Source of the DNA: Cubamyces lactineus
Taxonomy: Eukaryota > Basidiomycota > Agaricomycetes > Polyporales > Polyporaceae
Assembly (NCBI GenBank): GCA_022376465.1
Contig: JACDTU010000001.1
Span: 3,162,001 to 3,226,000, forward strand
Length of the DNA: 64,000 nt
Reading direction: 5' to 3'
This document shows positions 1 to 10,765 of the stretch, in pieces. The translations under genes and the position numbers were made by a program. The number at the start of each line of letters is the position of its first letter. Positions within the stretch are counted from its first letter, which is position 1. Under the pieces are notes generated by a model. The model saw only the letters and a program-made list of their open reading frames with translations, ran no database searches and was not told the DNA's origin.

Positions 1-2592
1 GTAGCCTGCCAGTGGATTTCGCAACGGCCGTGAGGGTGGTGCGGTGAGATTGCGAAGGCGGTCCGAGTACTCGCTCACGACACTCGCCGCGTCTCGGAGC
101 ACCTCCAAGTTCCCCTCGACCGTTTTGCTGAACCCGAGCCCGGGGTCCACGATGACGAGCCATCGCCGGATGCCTCCACGGCCCTTGACCGCCGCCTCGA
201 CCTTCGCGCCCAGCTCGATGCGCACACCCTCCAGGACCGCCCCGCGCCCATCCGCATCCGCCGCGTAGTCATACTGCGAATAGTCCTTGTTCGCGCTCGC
301 AGGTCCGCGCGAGTGCATGAGGATGACGGGTACCGCGAGGTCGCGAGCGACCTGACGCATCTTCGCGAAGTGCTCCGCCGAGCGTGCGGTGGCGGGCCAA
401 TCCGGCCCGCTGAACGCGTACACGTCGTTGATACAGTTCGCGCCCGCGTGCACGGACTCCTCCGCAACCTCCCAACGGAAGGTGTCGACGCTGATGAGCG
501 TCGCGGCCGTCTTCGCGATTGACGGTAGCTTCCCGCCCGGGGTCGTCACCGCACCTTCTTGCCATAGACCGCGGATGGCTTGCACCACGGGCACGACACG
601 TGAGAATTCTTCCTCGGGCGAGACGTACGACGCGCCTGGCCGTGTAGAGTAGCCGCCAATGTCAATGATGTTCGCGCCGTCTGACACCGCCGCGTTCGCA
701 TACGATAACGCATCGGGAAGGCTGTAGTGTGCAGACCCGTCCGAGAAGGAGTCGGGGGTAGCATTGAGGGTCGCCATGATGTAGGACTTGCGAGGCGGTT
801 GCTTGCTGCTAGAAGGATGGCTGGTAACTGGGAATGTCCAGTATGTCGCAGTAGGCGGGACTGGGCGGATTTTAGACGCATGTGACGGCTGCTCTCCCTT
901 GCGATTTGGGAGTGGATACCGGGGAAAAGGGATCACTTTGTACATGGCGGGTGCAGTCGACGGCTGCGCCATGAGAGCAACAAGAGATGCTTCTACAGAC
1001 TTGCCGGTGGTCGGTATGATATATTCAGGGATCATACTATAAATGGGGCGTCAGAAATCGCTTGGAAGAACCTAACAAGAACATACTCTGCTAACGGCCG
1101 CAGAACGAATTCGCGCTCTCCTAGGCGTGGATGCGGAACCACGAGCTCGCCACTCAGGTTGTCGAGCGTGCTACGAGCCGATTCAGGTCGTGTGTCCATA
1201 ACAAGGGAGTCGTAGAAGACTATGTCGAGGTCGATTGCCCTTGGCCCGTTGCGGAAGGATTCCACACGGCCGACGGCGTTTTCGATGTGTTTGAGAAAGC
1301 TCAGAAGAGCACGCGGTTCGAGATTTGTCTCGATCTACCATACGAACTGGGTCAGTACACGTGCATATGATACTCAGCTGCATGTCAAAGTAATTAGATC
1401 GACTGACCATGCAAGCACAGTTGATAAACCTCGGCTGCTCTGCAACGTACATCGGTGCGGTTTCATACATGAAACTGGTGTCGACGATGAATACTTGAGG
1501 TTCGCCCTCCCAGTTGTCTAGATCCGTGCTCGGTGCCTCCAGAAGACGAAGCGCAAGCTCGATGTTGGCGAACCGGTCACCCAGATTCGTACCGATAGCA
1601 ATGGCAGCCTTGTGCGGAAGACTACTGAAGTTCGTGCCCGGGCTATTCTTGACTCTAGACGATCCTAAGGCCACAGTCGTACTTGATGTCGCTACTGGCT
1701 GAGGAGGTATTGATGATGCATGTGCGTCTTGTGTATCAATATCAGCGAACGAGCGTGTCACCTCCACTTCTGATGCTTCTGCCGTCAAAAGAGCGCTGGG
1801 CTTTGAGACTCGTACAGTTGCTCTGGAATCCACCTCTCCGACGAAGGATAGGACCAGATTGGCGACCTTCGACGCGAGCGACTCGACTGTCAGGTATTTG
1901 GATGCTTCGACAAACTAGAAGAGATACGGTCAAAGACAACGTCATGCAGCAAATGTGAGCATATATACGTACATCGAATATCCGTTGCTCTAGGGCGCGA
2001 TAATCAAGGGGCACGACCCGCGACCTCTTCTTTGTGAGAGAAACGTCGACGCATACACACTGCTTACGCTGCCTCTCATGCGGGTGGATTCCCAACACTG
2101 CATAGCAGGTGATCTCACGAAGGAAGAACGTCTCTTCTTCTGGGTCTTCTTCTCCACTACGTTTTGTGAACTCCACGCCGAACGATGCACCATAGAGTAG
2201 GGCCTTTGTCCTCGCAATAGATATGGTGAGCGCACCAGCTTCGGGAAACCTTCGCGCATGCGTCTCGCAGACACGATCCGCAAAGGCCTCAGTGGAGGGG
2301 AACACCTCCGCATCTCCGACAGCCTTGATATTGGACGCCACAGCGGAGTAATTGACCGAGTGAGTGAGGTCGTCGCCGGCTGCGGCGCGTCGCACGTCGT
2401 AAGCAATGCTACATGTAACAACAACCGGTTGTGCATGCGGTGTGGACGAAGGCCAGCGCGATCCATCGGAGAAGGACACGGTGAGAGCGAGGTCTTTGAC
2501 CCGGATGTAATCCGGGAACCGACTCTGGCTATCATACGAGTTGAAGTTGAATGACCCGTATTTCTTAGTTCACAAAAGGCTGCCCACCTCAT
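1..2592 (-). CDS. FOL1: Trifunctional folate biosynthesis protein (DHNA / HPPK / DHPS), partial at left edge
   Basis: Fungal FOL1 carries out three steps of folate synthesis: dihydroneopterin aldolase, hydroxymethyl-dihydropterin pyrophosphokinase and dihydropteroate synthase. Domains follow in that order along the minus strand. The aldolase part (about 2592-1900) contains FLREITCYAVLGIHPHERQ. The HPPK part (about 1630-1060) contains AIGTNLGDR, YETAPMYV and the signature GPRAIDLDI. The DHPS part (about 780-1) contains ATLNATPDSFSDG, DIGGYSTRPGA, SVDTF and VVDPGLGFSKT. The start was chosen at 2592 because ATG-AG, an intron of about 54 bases with a GTGGGC donor and a CTAAG branch site, and the next exon (SQSRFPDY) join in frame; no ATG lies in frame directly upstream of that exon. 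Several further short introns break the HPPK part. The C-terminal end of DHPS, including its late Arg/Lys phosphate-binding segment, lies outside the window. Confidence 0.95.
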
Positions 2593-3077
2593 TGTATGCG
2601 CGATGTCACCAGCAACTCCGGAAGAGAGAGATGGAGGTCAAGAGGGAGAGAACCAGATGCAAGGATAGACCCGGAAGCGCGACAAGACGATCGCGCACTC
2701 CCTCTCAAATTGGAAGGAGCCAGAGTGATCGCGCCTCATGCCCCTATATGGGTCATAGGGCGGGATTTGTATCCAAATTGGGCACCAGGGCGGGATGTGT
2801 ACCTAGATCATCATTACGTTTTAATCTTGTTGGAGCGTCCGTACTGATATTGCTAAGACATGCAGTATCGTTCTGAATTAATGCACGGTATAAAACTCAC
2901 GTACGAGAAGTGAGATGTGGTCCGACTGAGCACACTCAACTAGCATCTACCCAAAATCGCATGCATATGGTTACACAATCCCGTTGATCCATCCACCCAA
3001 GTGACGCCCAAGTATATCCTACAAAGTCTATCCTGCAACTCTCAGGCCTAAACGCCAACAAGAACGGGCCACTGCTC
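2593..3077. other. Intergenic: FOL1 upstream region and phosphoesterase 3' flank
   Basis: No gene is seen. The stretch holds the promoter side of the minus-strand folate gene and the 3' flank of the next minus-strand gene. Around 2757-2802 the segment AGGGCGGGAT occurs twice with TGTA and CC following, a short imperfect direct repeat. Confidence 0.5.
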
Positions 3078-5543
3078 TCAAACGACGCCTTCGTACGGAC
3101 TCGGGGCACCACGTCCCGCGAGGATCATGTCGTCCACAATCTCGTCGTGCTCCGTGCGTTTGTACGTCCGGATCGTCTCGCCGTAGTCCGAGATGTCGTA
3201 TATACGGAACCGCCTGTCGAATCCAACCTTTCCATATCCAGAGTACGAGCTATGCGACGGAGTGAGCCAAACGGAACGCAGTGCACGAGGACACACAAGC
3301 ACTTACCCTCCGCCACCAAAGCAAAGCCAGACGCCCTTGACGCGTCTGCAATTCTCGGTGACTGTATGTGTCCCGCGTGAGACGCCTGAGACGCATATAT
3401 GCAAGCAACAATGTGCTTACGATGACAGTGTCCATTCGCCACAACTTTAACTTCGGGTATGTGTCCGCCAGCACGATGGTCGCTCTCGAGGGCTTGCAAC
3501 AGTCCCTTGTGGAAGAATCCGTCTTGCCGTTTCGCAGCACCAGGCTCCTCCAAATCACTAATGCCCACGTCCAGCGGGCGTCCGGTCTTTGAATCAATGT
3601 CGGCTGCAGAGTAGCTCTCCGCTCTGCAATGCGAATTCTGGTCAGGTCTAAATCAAGACTATGTGGGAAGGCGTACGCACAGAGGAATGTGGAAGAACAT
3701 CAGCGCGTTGGGCTTCGCGAGACGTTTTGAGCCGGGGAGAACTTGGTCAGCTGCCTGGCGTGCCCAGATATCACCGAGGTCCTTGGCGGAGTCTGGCGTG
3801 AATGGCCGCTCAATCGCGTCGATGGAGGCTGCGCAGTATTCAAAAACGGGCTCCGTCAGGTATCAAGGAGTACACTCACCAGCTTCCTGCAGGAACCAAT
3901 CTATCTGGTTTTGACGAATGTAGTCATACTCATAGACGTAGAGGCCAATCCAGTCGAGAATGCCGCCATAATATGCGCCAGAATCCAAGAAATACAGCGT
4001 GAGCAAGTGCGTCTTGGAACTACCGACCAGGAATCAGATCAATTCGCGTAAAGGCGATCGAAGGCGACGTACGGGTCTGCACTTTTGACCTTCAGGACAT
4101 AGTTGCCAACGCCATGTATGTCTTCCGGTCCTGGCTCGACCAGACTATAGGGAAGACCTTGCATATACCTGATCTGCTCCTGTCTGCTCAAACCGTCCTC
4201 GTCGTCGTGGTTTCCAAATACCGCGGCCCAGGGAATCCCGCGCAAAGTTGCGGCCTTGGCGAACTTTGCGAGCACGGACTGCGAATCCCACGACGTGCCC
4301 TGCCCGTTGAGCTGGTCCCCGGTGAAGACTACGAGGTCCGGCTTCTCTGCGTCAAGCATCCGGCCAAGGAGCGTCGACGTCAGGTTGTCCGAGGCAGTGC
4401 ATGGCTTGATGTCCGTGTCTCTGCAGGACCCGACGCTGACAGAATAATGCAAGTCGGCGATCTGCATGATCTTGAACCTTCCATCGCGGGAGAAGTGCAG
4501 TGGCGGCGCACGGGGCGGCGCTATGCGGGCCTTGTCAGTACGAAAGTTCCGCAGTAGGTACGGGGAGACCTCACGCTTTACGCCTTTCCTGTACGTCAGC
4601 CACACAGGCTCCATACGACTGCTACCGTCAAATGCTGCCCTGTCGACCCTCTCGAACCCATACCATGGGTCATCCGATCCGAACAGAACGTCAATCTCGG
4701 TAATGATGTCGCTCCGACGTTCAGCGTCTGTCATTTCCCGCCATGTCTTGTCTGTCTTGTACCAAAGGAATCGTTTCTCGCCGCTAGGATTGATAGCATG
4801 TGCTACCTTCTTCCATGAACTGCTGAACGGAGAAGGGGTCGCCTTGTCTGGTAGGACCATGAGTTCGGTGACGAGTGGTATATCATGCCTGCGCGTTCGG
4901 CGGTAGTACACGTTCTACGGAATGTCAGATAGAGTGTTCACAAGTAGTCGGAGAAGGCATTGAACGCACTAAGCTCTTGAGGGTAGTCTGTTCCTTTAGG
5001 TTGCGTTCAACACGGACCCACTTTCCCTTGAGTGCATCTTCTTCCTTGGTTGTCCGGGGATAGCAGAGGTCCGCCGCAATAGACGGTACGAACCAAGGGT
5101 CGATAACGCACTCGGTGATGTGTATCTCGGACACTGTGGCAAGTTGACTTGAGTGGTGCACAACGTATGCAATGCGACCACTCACGTCCGGTGTCATGTT
5201 GCATCAACGGGTCCCATACATCGAGAGGCAGACTAGCAGAGTCTACGTTCTCCGTACCGGTAGTCACATTCCACCAGTCTACGCCGTCGGGGATGGGACC
5301 AATCCCAGGTTCCTCCAATGTCTCAGAGGGCCTACTCGTCGCAGAGCTCGACGCCTGCCCTCCGTACTCTCTAATGACATCCCATGCTTGCCATCCAATC
5401 TGTTGTATGCTGCCCGGTCCCAGAGTGGGTTGGTATAGGACGAAGATGTAAGTGAGCAAGCATGAGAAGGCGATGATTGAAGCGGCGGGCACGAAGATGG
5501 ACCGCAAGAAGCGTCCCAGGCGGAATAGCGAGAACTTGGCCAT
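3078..5543 (-). CDS. DCR2-like calcineurin-type metallophosphoesterase, N-terminally membrane-anchored
   Basis: This belongs to the fungal DCR2/SIA1-like calcineurin-fold phosphoesterases, predicted to cleave phosphoesters with a two-metal centre. The start at 5543 gives MAKFSLFRLGRF, followed by one hydrophobic segment (about residues 15-35, IIAFSCLLTYIFVLY), so a signal anchor is likely. Metal-binding motifs appear in family order: QIADLHYS (near 4455), VFTGDQLNG (near 4330), VFGNHDDED (near 4215) and NGHCH (near 3430). The gene is split by several introns. The main exon is 4911-4039 and the last exon ends in SPYEGVV with the stop at 3078. It is transcribed away from EMC2, with 256 bases between the two starts. 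In yeast, DCR2 acts on cell-cycle entry and the unfolded protein response; a shared role here is only inferred. Confidence 0.87.
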
Positions 5544-5799
5544 CGCTCGAAAGCGTTGACACGCTCTTGCGTCGCACAAAAGGCCGTCAGAGATGGAGCG
5601 GAGGGTATGCACAGAGACTCGCAGAAGAGAGAAGGATGAGAGTGCTAATTCACGCGTTACCACTGTACCAGGCTCAACGACGCGCATACAGCCGAGCGGC
5701 TCCTCGCCTCACCTTGCGCACCGGGACTGTGGTCACTCCTGGTCGCTCTCATACACAACTGTAATCGGCTTCTTGATCTTACGTCCTTGCGCTCAGACC
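5544..5799. promoter_or_regulatory. Divergent promoter region between phosphoesterase and EMC2
   Basis: The starts of the two oppositely transcribed genes are 256 bases apart, so this interval must hold both promoters. No clear TATA box was seen. Confidence 0.5.
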
Positions 5800-7046
5800 A
5801 TGGAGGTTACATTCGCGCTTCAGAAGCTAGCAGCATACAAGCCTCGGCAAACCCAAAAGTCAAAGGAGACGTTCGACACGGGATTGGTGCTGCTCGAGCG
5901 CGGCGCGTATGCTGCCAAAGACGAGGCTGGTGCGTGAACCCACGCGTCGAATATAACGCGCTGCTGAACTTCGAATGCACTACTTGTGAATGTACATGCT
6001 CAGGCTGGGATGCTGTGGAGAAGCTTGCCCTAGCGGCCCTCGACCAAGGCAACACCGAAGTCGCTGACGTGCGTACATTCCCGCAAGCCACCCTTCCAAT
6101 GCCCACGTCTGAACGCCATGTATCTATACCATGACGGCGCCCATAGAAATGCATCCGCATCCTCTCGGACAAGTTCCCAGACTCGCCCAGGGTCGACGTG
6201 CTCACGGGTATCCGTATGGAGGCCACCGAGTCGCCAGAGGTCGCCCTGCGCTACTACGACGAACTGCTGCAGGAGGATCCTTCGCGAGCGGTGAGTGCCA
6301 TTGAACCGTCGCTACTGGGGTTCATTAGGATCTGAAGAAATGCGTGTTCTAGGCATTATGGCGCCGCAAGGCCCACGTTCTCCGCCAAATGGGCAAGATT
6401 GACCGCGCGGTAGAGGAGCTCTCCGCCATGCTCGACACGTTCTACACCGAAGTCGAGGGCTGGCTCGAGCTCACGGACATCTACCTCTCATGTCAACAGT
6501 ATGTCCTCCTATGCCTGCCTCATTCCATCTCGCATTAACCCACGTCGGTCGAAGATATACCTACGCTCTGCAGTCGCTATCCCACGCGCTCCTGCTCGCG
6601 CCCCAGAACCCTTCGTATTTCCTCCAATTCGCAGAGACAGCGTACCTGGCGGAGGATATCCCGCTCGCGCTCAAGATGTTCCTCCAGACGGTAGACATGA
6701 CCGACGATGATGATGGCGACATTGCACCAAGCGACACCATCCCCAGCGGTATAACTCTGCGCGCGTGGTTCGGTGTCAAGCTCGTGAGTGCTGCGGCAGT
6801 AAATCCTCGATACTGCAGAGTATGAACTGATACGGCATAAACTTAGTGCACACGAAAGCTCATCACGGAACCCCGTGCAGCATCATCGTCTGCGTCTCAA
6901 ACACCGGCACCCACCACCGCAAACTTGTCCGCACTCGACAACCTCTCGACAGAAAGGCTACGGACAGCGTACTTGGATCTCAAGCATGAGTCCCCTCCTA
7001 CGGCAGAAGGCGACTTGATTGCTGCCATGACCCCTCTTGTAAAGTA
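5800..7046 (+). CDS. EMC2: ER membrane protein complex subunit 2 (TPR protein)
   Basis: EMC2 is the cytosolic tetratricopeptide-repeat subunit of the ER membrane complex, which inserts transmembrane proteins into the ER. The likely start at 5800 gives MEVTFALQKLAAYK. Exons then read through AWDAVEKLALAALDQGN, SDKFPDSPRVDVLTGIRMEA and YYDELLQEDPSRA. Next come the strongly conserved ALWRRKAHVLRQMG, AVEELSAMLDTFYTEVEGWL and ALLLAPQNPSYFLQFAETAY segments. The stop is at 7044-7046 after MTPLVK. At least four short introns interrupt the frame (for example around 6290-6353, 6500-6560 and 6783-6846). The order of TPR segments and the spacing match fungal EMC2. The exact first codon is less sure than the rest, because no close homologue alignment could be made. 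Confidence 0.9.
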
Positions 7047-7377
7047 GCTAGCCGTTGCGATGATAGCGTGTATACCCCGGAGTCGGGAAGCTATGCCGAC
7101 CACTCACAGATGGTGTCATGTCGAGGGAAGTGAGGCTGATCCAGAGGCACCGTTCGTTGGCGAACAGGAACGTGTCATCGTTGCCCTAAATCATAATCGT
7201 ATACGGGGGCATATGCGCGCGGATAGAGTAACATGAAAGCGAGATGCGATGATACAGCGGATGCAGCTCCCAAACCAACAACACTCCAAAGCCGTCGTGC
7301 GACGTCGTCGAGGGGCTCAAGGCCCGAGGGGTGTGTGACGCCTGATGCGTCTAATGAAGTCCCGAAGCATGGGTGTT
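7047..7377. other. Intergenic between convergent EMC2 and RPS30
   Basis: This holds the 3' flanks of two convergent genes. No coding or RNA gene is seen. Confidence 0.5.
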
Positions 7378-7901
7378 TTACTTCTCGGGGTTGGCGTTCC
7401 TGGAAGAGGGAATGTGAGTCAGCAACAGAAATCGACGAGGATGCGAGGGTGGGTGAGAAGAGTCAGATAGGAGCGAAAGACAGATGAATGGTTCTCAACA
7501 CGATAGTTTCAGTGTGAACTATGCAAGAATTCGTGTATCATCTCGAAGAGGCAGATCCAAGCGCAACATCGCACGCAGGACTGCTAAAGTGTGAATTTAG
7601 GTGAATACTCACATTCTCCGCTTGCCGCCAGGGAGGGTGGTGACGTTGACGAAGCTGCACAGACCGTCAGCATCTCCTTCAATCTCTTTGAATGAGCAGC
7701 AAAACGCACCGGCGGTTGTAGAGCATCCGCTTCTTAGCACGACCCTTGGGGGTCTTCTTCTTCTCCTGCTTTTCGACCTTGGGGGTCTGAGACTTGACCT
7801 TACCGGCACGGGCGAGAGAGCCGTGAACTAGAGCAATCGAACAAACAGATGAGCGGCGACATCGCGAGCAGCAGAGACGAGGAGTAGCGACCTTTTCCCA
7901 T
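7378..7901 (-). CDS. RPS30: 40S ribosomal protein S30 (eS30)
   Basis: S30 is a very basic, roughly 62-residue protein of the small ribosomal subunit. The gene has four exons: MGK from the ATG at 7901; [20 protein letters not shown] through [21 protein letters not shown]; and a tiny last exon NANPEK with the stop at 7378. The splice signals all fit: GTCGCT..CTAG after MGK, GTGCGT..GCAG in the middle, and GTGAGT before the last exon. The protein is the plain fungal form without the ubiquitin-like FUBI part found fused in animals. Several introns in a tiny ribosomal-protein gene, one directly after the first three codons, is typical of basidiomycetes and may help expression. Confidence 0.95.
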
Positions 7902-8497
7902 ATTTTCTTGCTGTGGGCAGGAGGTTGTCGCGGTCGATGAGTAAGTCAAAAGATGGTCCTGTACAGCTCTATCATACGTTTCGAACTCCGCTCGAAAACG
8001 GGAAGGGGAGGATCTCATCAGCCAATAAGCGCCTGACGGATTCTATTTGGGCGCTTGTATTTCGCGACTGGACGAGCGTCTATACGACTTCGACTGCTGC
8101 TTGCTTACGGTACAACTGCTTACAACCGTCCACGATCTAGTCCTGCGAGGCTGCGACTGTTCGTGATCGCCATCGTTCTTGTATTGTCTGCGAGCGGTGT
8201 ATGAGGGCATGCTTTGGTGATACTTGCGCTGTATACCTATGCAGACACCCGCCGCCACAGAAGGAATACGCTTTACTACTCTCGTCAACAAGATGTAAGG
8301 TGGTAGCATCTCGCTGCCGGACTTCTACCTTCAGACTCTATTCTTTGACTTGTTTGAGACTTCTAACAGCGCCTTCTCATTCTTGGAAATGGCTCATATC
8401 GCTTCAATCAATACTAGCAGACTTCCGGCCTGAGGTTGCAGGGCGTGCAAGAAGATACATCGTTCATGCAATTTACTAATCGTACAGTCCTCTAACC
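7902..8497. other. Intergenic: RPS30 upstream region
   Basis: This is the promoter side of RPS30 and the 3' flank of the aldo/keto reductase gene. No convincing gene is seen on either strand. Confidence 0.5.
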
Positions 8498-10103
8498 TCA
8501 ATGACCGGACGGGCGGATGGCCTGTGCTCTCGGCCACTTGTCGAAGTTGCCCGCCGACACGAACATCCTGTTATACTCCGTGCCGTCACCCTAATCATAG
8601 GCATCGCTCGATGAGTCCACATCTACAACAAAGGTGACAAGCATGGGGACTTACGATCATAGTGGTGGGGAAGCCCGGGTCGAACGGCAAGACGCCCTCG
8701 AGGTACTTGATCTGCTCCTCCGACAGCGCAACGTCGAGCGCCTCGATGTTCGCCTCGAGCTGCTCGACCTTGCGCCCACCGATAATCGGGAATACGTAGG
8801 GTGTCTTCTGCATCACGTACGCAATCGCAACTAGCCAACGAACCCTCAATCAGTACACAGACATGTCGCGAATACTACTGGAACGCGTACTCGCTTGGAT
8901 ACTCTTCGCGCCGACTTGCTTCGCGACTTCTTCCAGGGCCTTGCATACCTTCTTCTCGTCCTCGGTCCGCTCCCAGTTGGGCCTGCTGATCGTCCGCCCT
9001 GCCACGAATTCATTAGGCCAAGCACTGGCGAACAGCCCTACGACATTGGACTCACCTTTCTCGCCTGTCTGACGGCGGCGTTCCTCCTCTTCGTCTGTGC
9101 GAATTCTGCCAGCTGCAAGGACGTTCCACGGAGCGAGCGCCAGGCCTATACAGTACAATACGGTGAGTTTTCGGAGTAGCCGTTTGGTCGTAGCAATAGT
9201 TAATGACCTTCTGATCTCGCCATAGGGATGATCTCGCGCTCAAAGTCGCGCTGGAGAATGCTCCACGCGCCTTGGTAGATGACGAAGGGCGTCTTGCCCA
9301 TCAGGCGGGCGTACAAGTTGGCTTTCGACACAATCCACGCCGGTGTGTCGGAGATTCCCTGCGATACACGCATTATACCATGAGAAGTCCAGACTTTTCT
9401 CAGCACAGAGGCTCATAACTCACAAGGTAGAGCACCTTCCCCGACACGACGAGGTTGTGCAAGCCGTTCATAACCTCCTCCATAGTGGTGTCGAAATCCC
9501 ACTGTGCAGCTGGTCAGCTACGCATTCGCATCTCTGAGTACGACGGAAAGGCTAACCCAGTGAACGTAGAGAATGTCGATGTAGTTGGTGCGTAGCTTCT
9601 TCAATGATGCCTCGACGGAGATGTGCAGCGCCTTGATGTTGTTACCGGTGTAATGGGTCTTCTGCGGGATATCCGTCGCACCGCGCTTGAAGTTCGTCGT
9701 GTACTATTATCAAGCATGGATATTCAGCAACTGTATGCGTCCGCTATAGCTCGATCAGCGTGCGACCGACCTTCGTCGCGATGACCATCTGGTCGCGGAT
9801 CCCGCGGGTCTCCATCCACTCCCCGAGGAACTCCTCCGAGCTCTCGTCCTGGTAGTTGTTCGCGGTGTCGATGAAGTTCCCGCCCGCAGCGTAGAACGCG
9901 TCGAGCAGCTTGAAGCTCGACTCCTTGTTCATCGTGCCCATCCCGTACTGCTCCCACTTGTCGCCGATGCTCATCGCGCCGAGGCAGATCGGCGAGACGT
10001 GCACGCCCGCGATCGGCGCGAGCTGGCGGTACCGGCCGAGCTTCGTCGGCGGGGGCGGCGCGGGCTGCCAGAACGCGGGCTTGGGCTGTTGCGTAGTCGA
10101 CAT
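8498..10103 (-). CDS. Aldo/keto reductase, aryl-alcohol dehydrogenase (AAD) type
   Basis: AAD-type enzymes reduce aryl aldehydes to alcohols with NADPH; in white-rot fungi they take part in turnover of veratryl-type aromatics. The start at 10103 gives [14 protein letters not shown]. Family motifs follow: [29 protein letters not shown] with the Asp and Tyr of the catalytic set, and VIATKVG with the catalytic Lys. Later segments are [14 protein letters not shown] and the cofactor-binding [20 protein letters not shown]. The last exon reads [20 protein letters not shown] and ends in PSGH with the stop at 8498; this DKWP tail is characteristic of the AAD group. At least six introns split the gene. 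The exact aldehyde substrate cannot be told from sequence. Confidence 0.93.
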
Positions 10104-10765
10104 GTTGCAGGCGCAGTACTGGTGTCTGTGGGAATGCGACGTGGGGAGTCGACGGATGCTCTCGTCACTGCAAGAATGCCTGCCTTATATACTGCATTTG
10201 AGGTGCAGTTATCTCGATCGTCCTGACTAAGAGCGTGGTTCGGGAAGTCGTCGAATGTTGTTCCTCGAACGGATTCGACACCATGAGACCACCACATGAC
10301 GTAGTGTTCGAGGACACAGTGCGGTGTACCAAGATCGATGGCACACGGATAGTGTTCACACTTCGCCAGTAAAGTGCTATGCCCGAGGTGTCAGAGAACG
10401 TGCCCGGCCCAGCTGTGAATCAGCGTGAGTACCATATTCATGGAACAGCGGATTACAGGAGGTACTAGTACTAATGCAATGACAGAGACACATGTCCGAC
10501 CGGGGAATGCATGGCGCACACTTCTACGCACTACGAGACTGTGGTCAGGGACCCACACACTAACTTCTCGCCCCATGTAGACTGTAAGTGCAGCCCGAGC
10601 TGGCTTGGATACTGCCAGTGCAGACAGAAAACGTGCCGCGAACGTTTACAATGCAAGCCGAATGTGACTCGCCAATTGCTGCATGCAGGATACTATTGCG
10701 GGTACTATGAAACACTCTACTACTACGAGTCCGAATCCAGAGTCCGAGGCAGTCACACGCCGCGC
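10104..10765. other. Intergenic: AAD upstream region
   Basis: About 660 bases hold the upstream region of the aldo/keto reductase and the 3' flank of the kinase gene. Open frames here are short and resemble no family known to me. Confidence 0.45.
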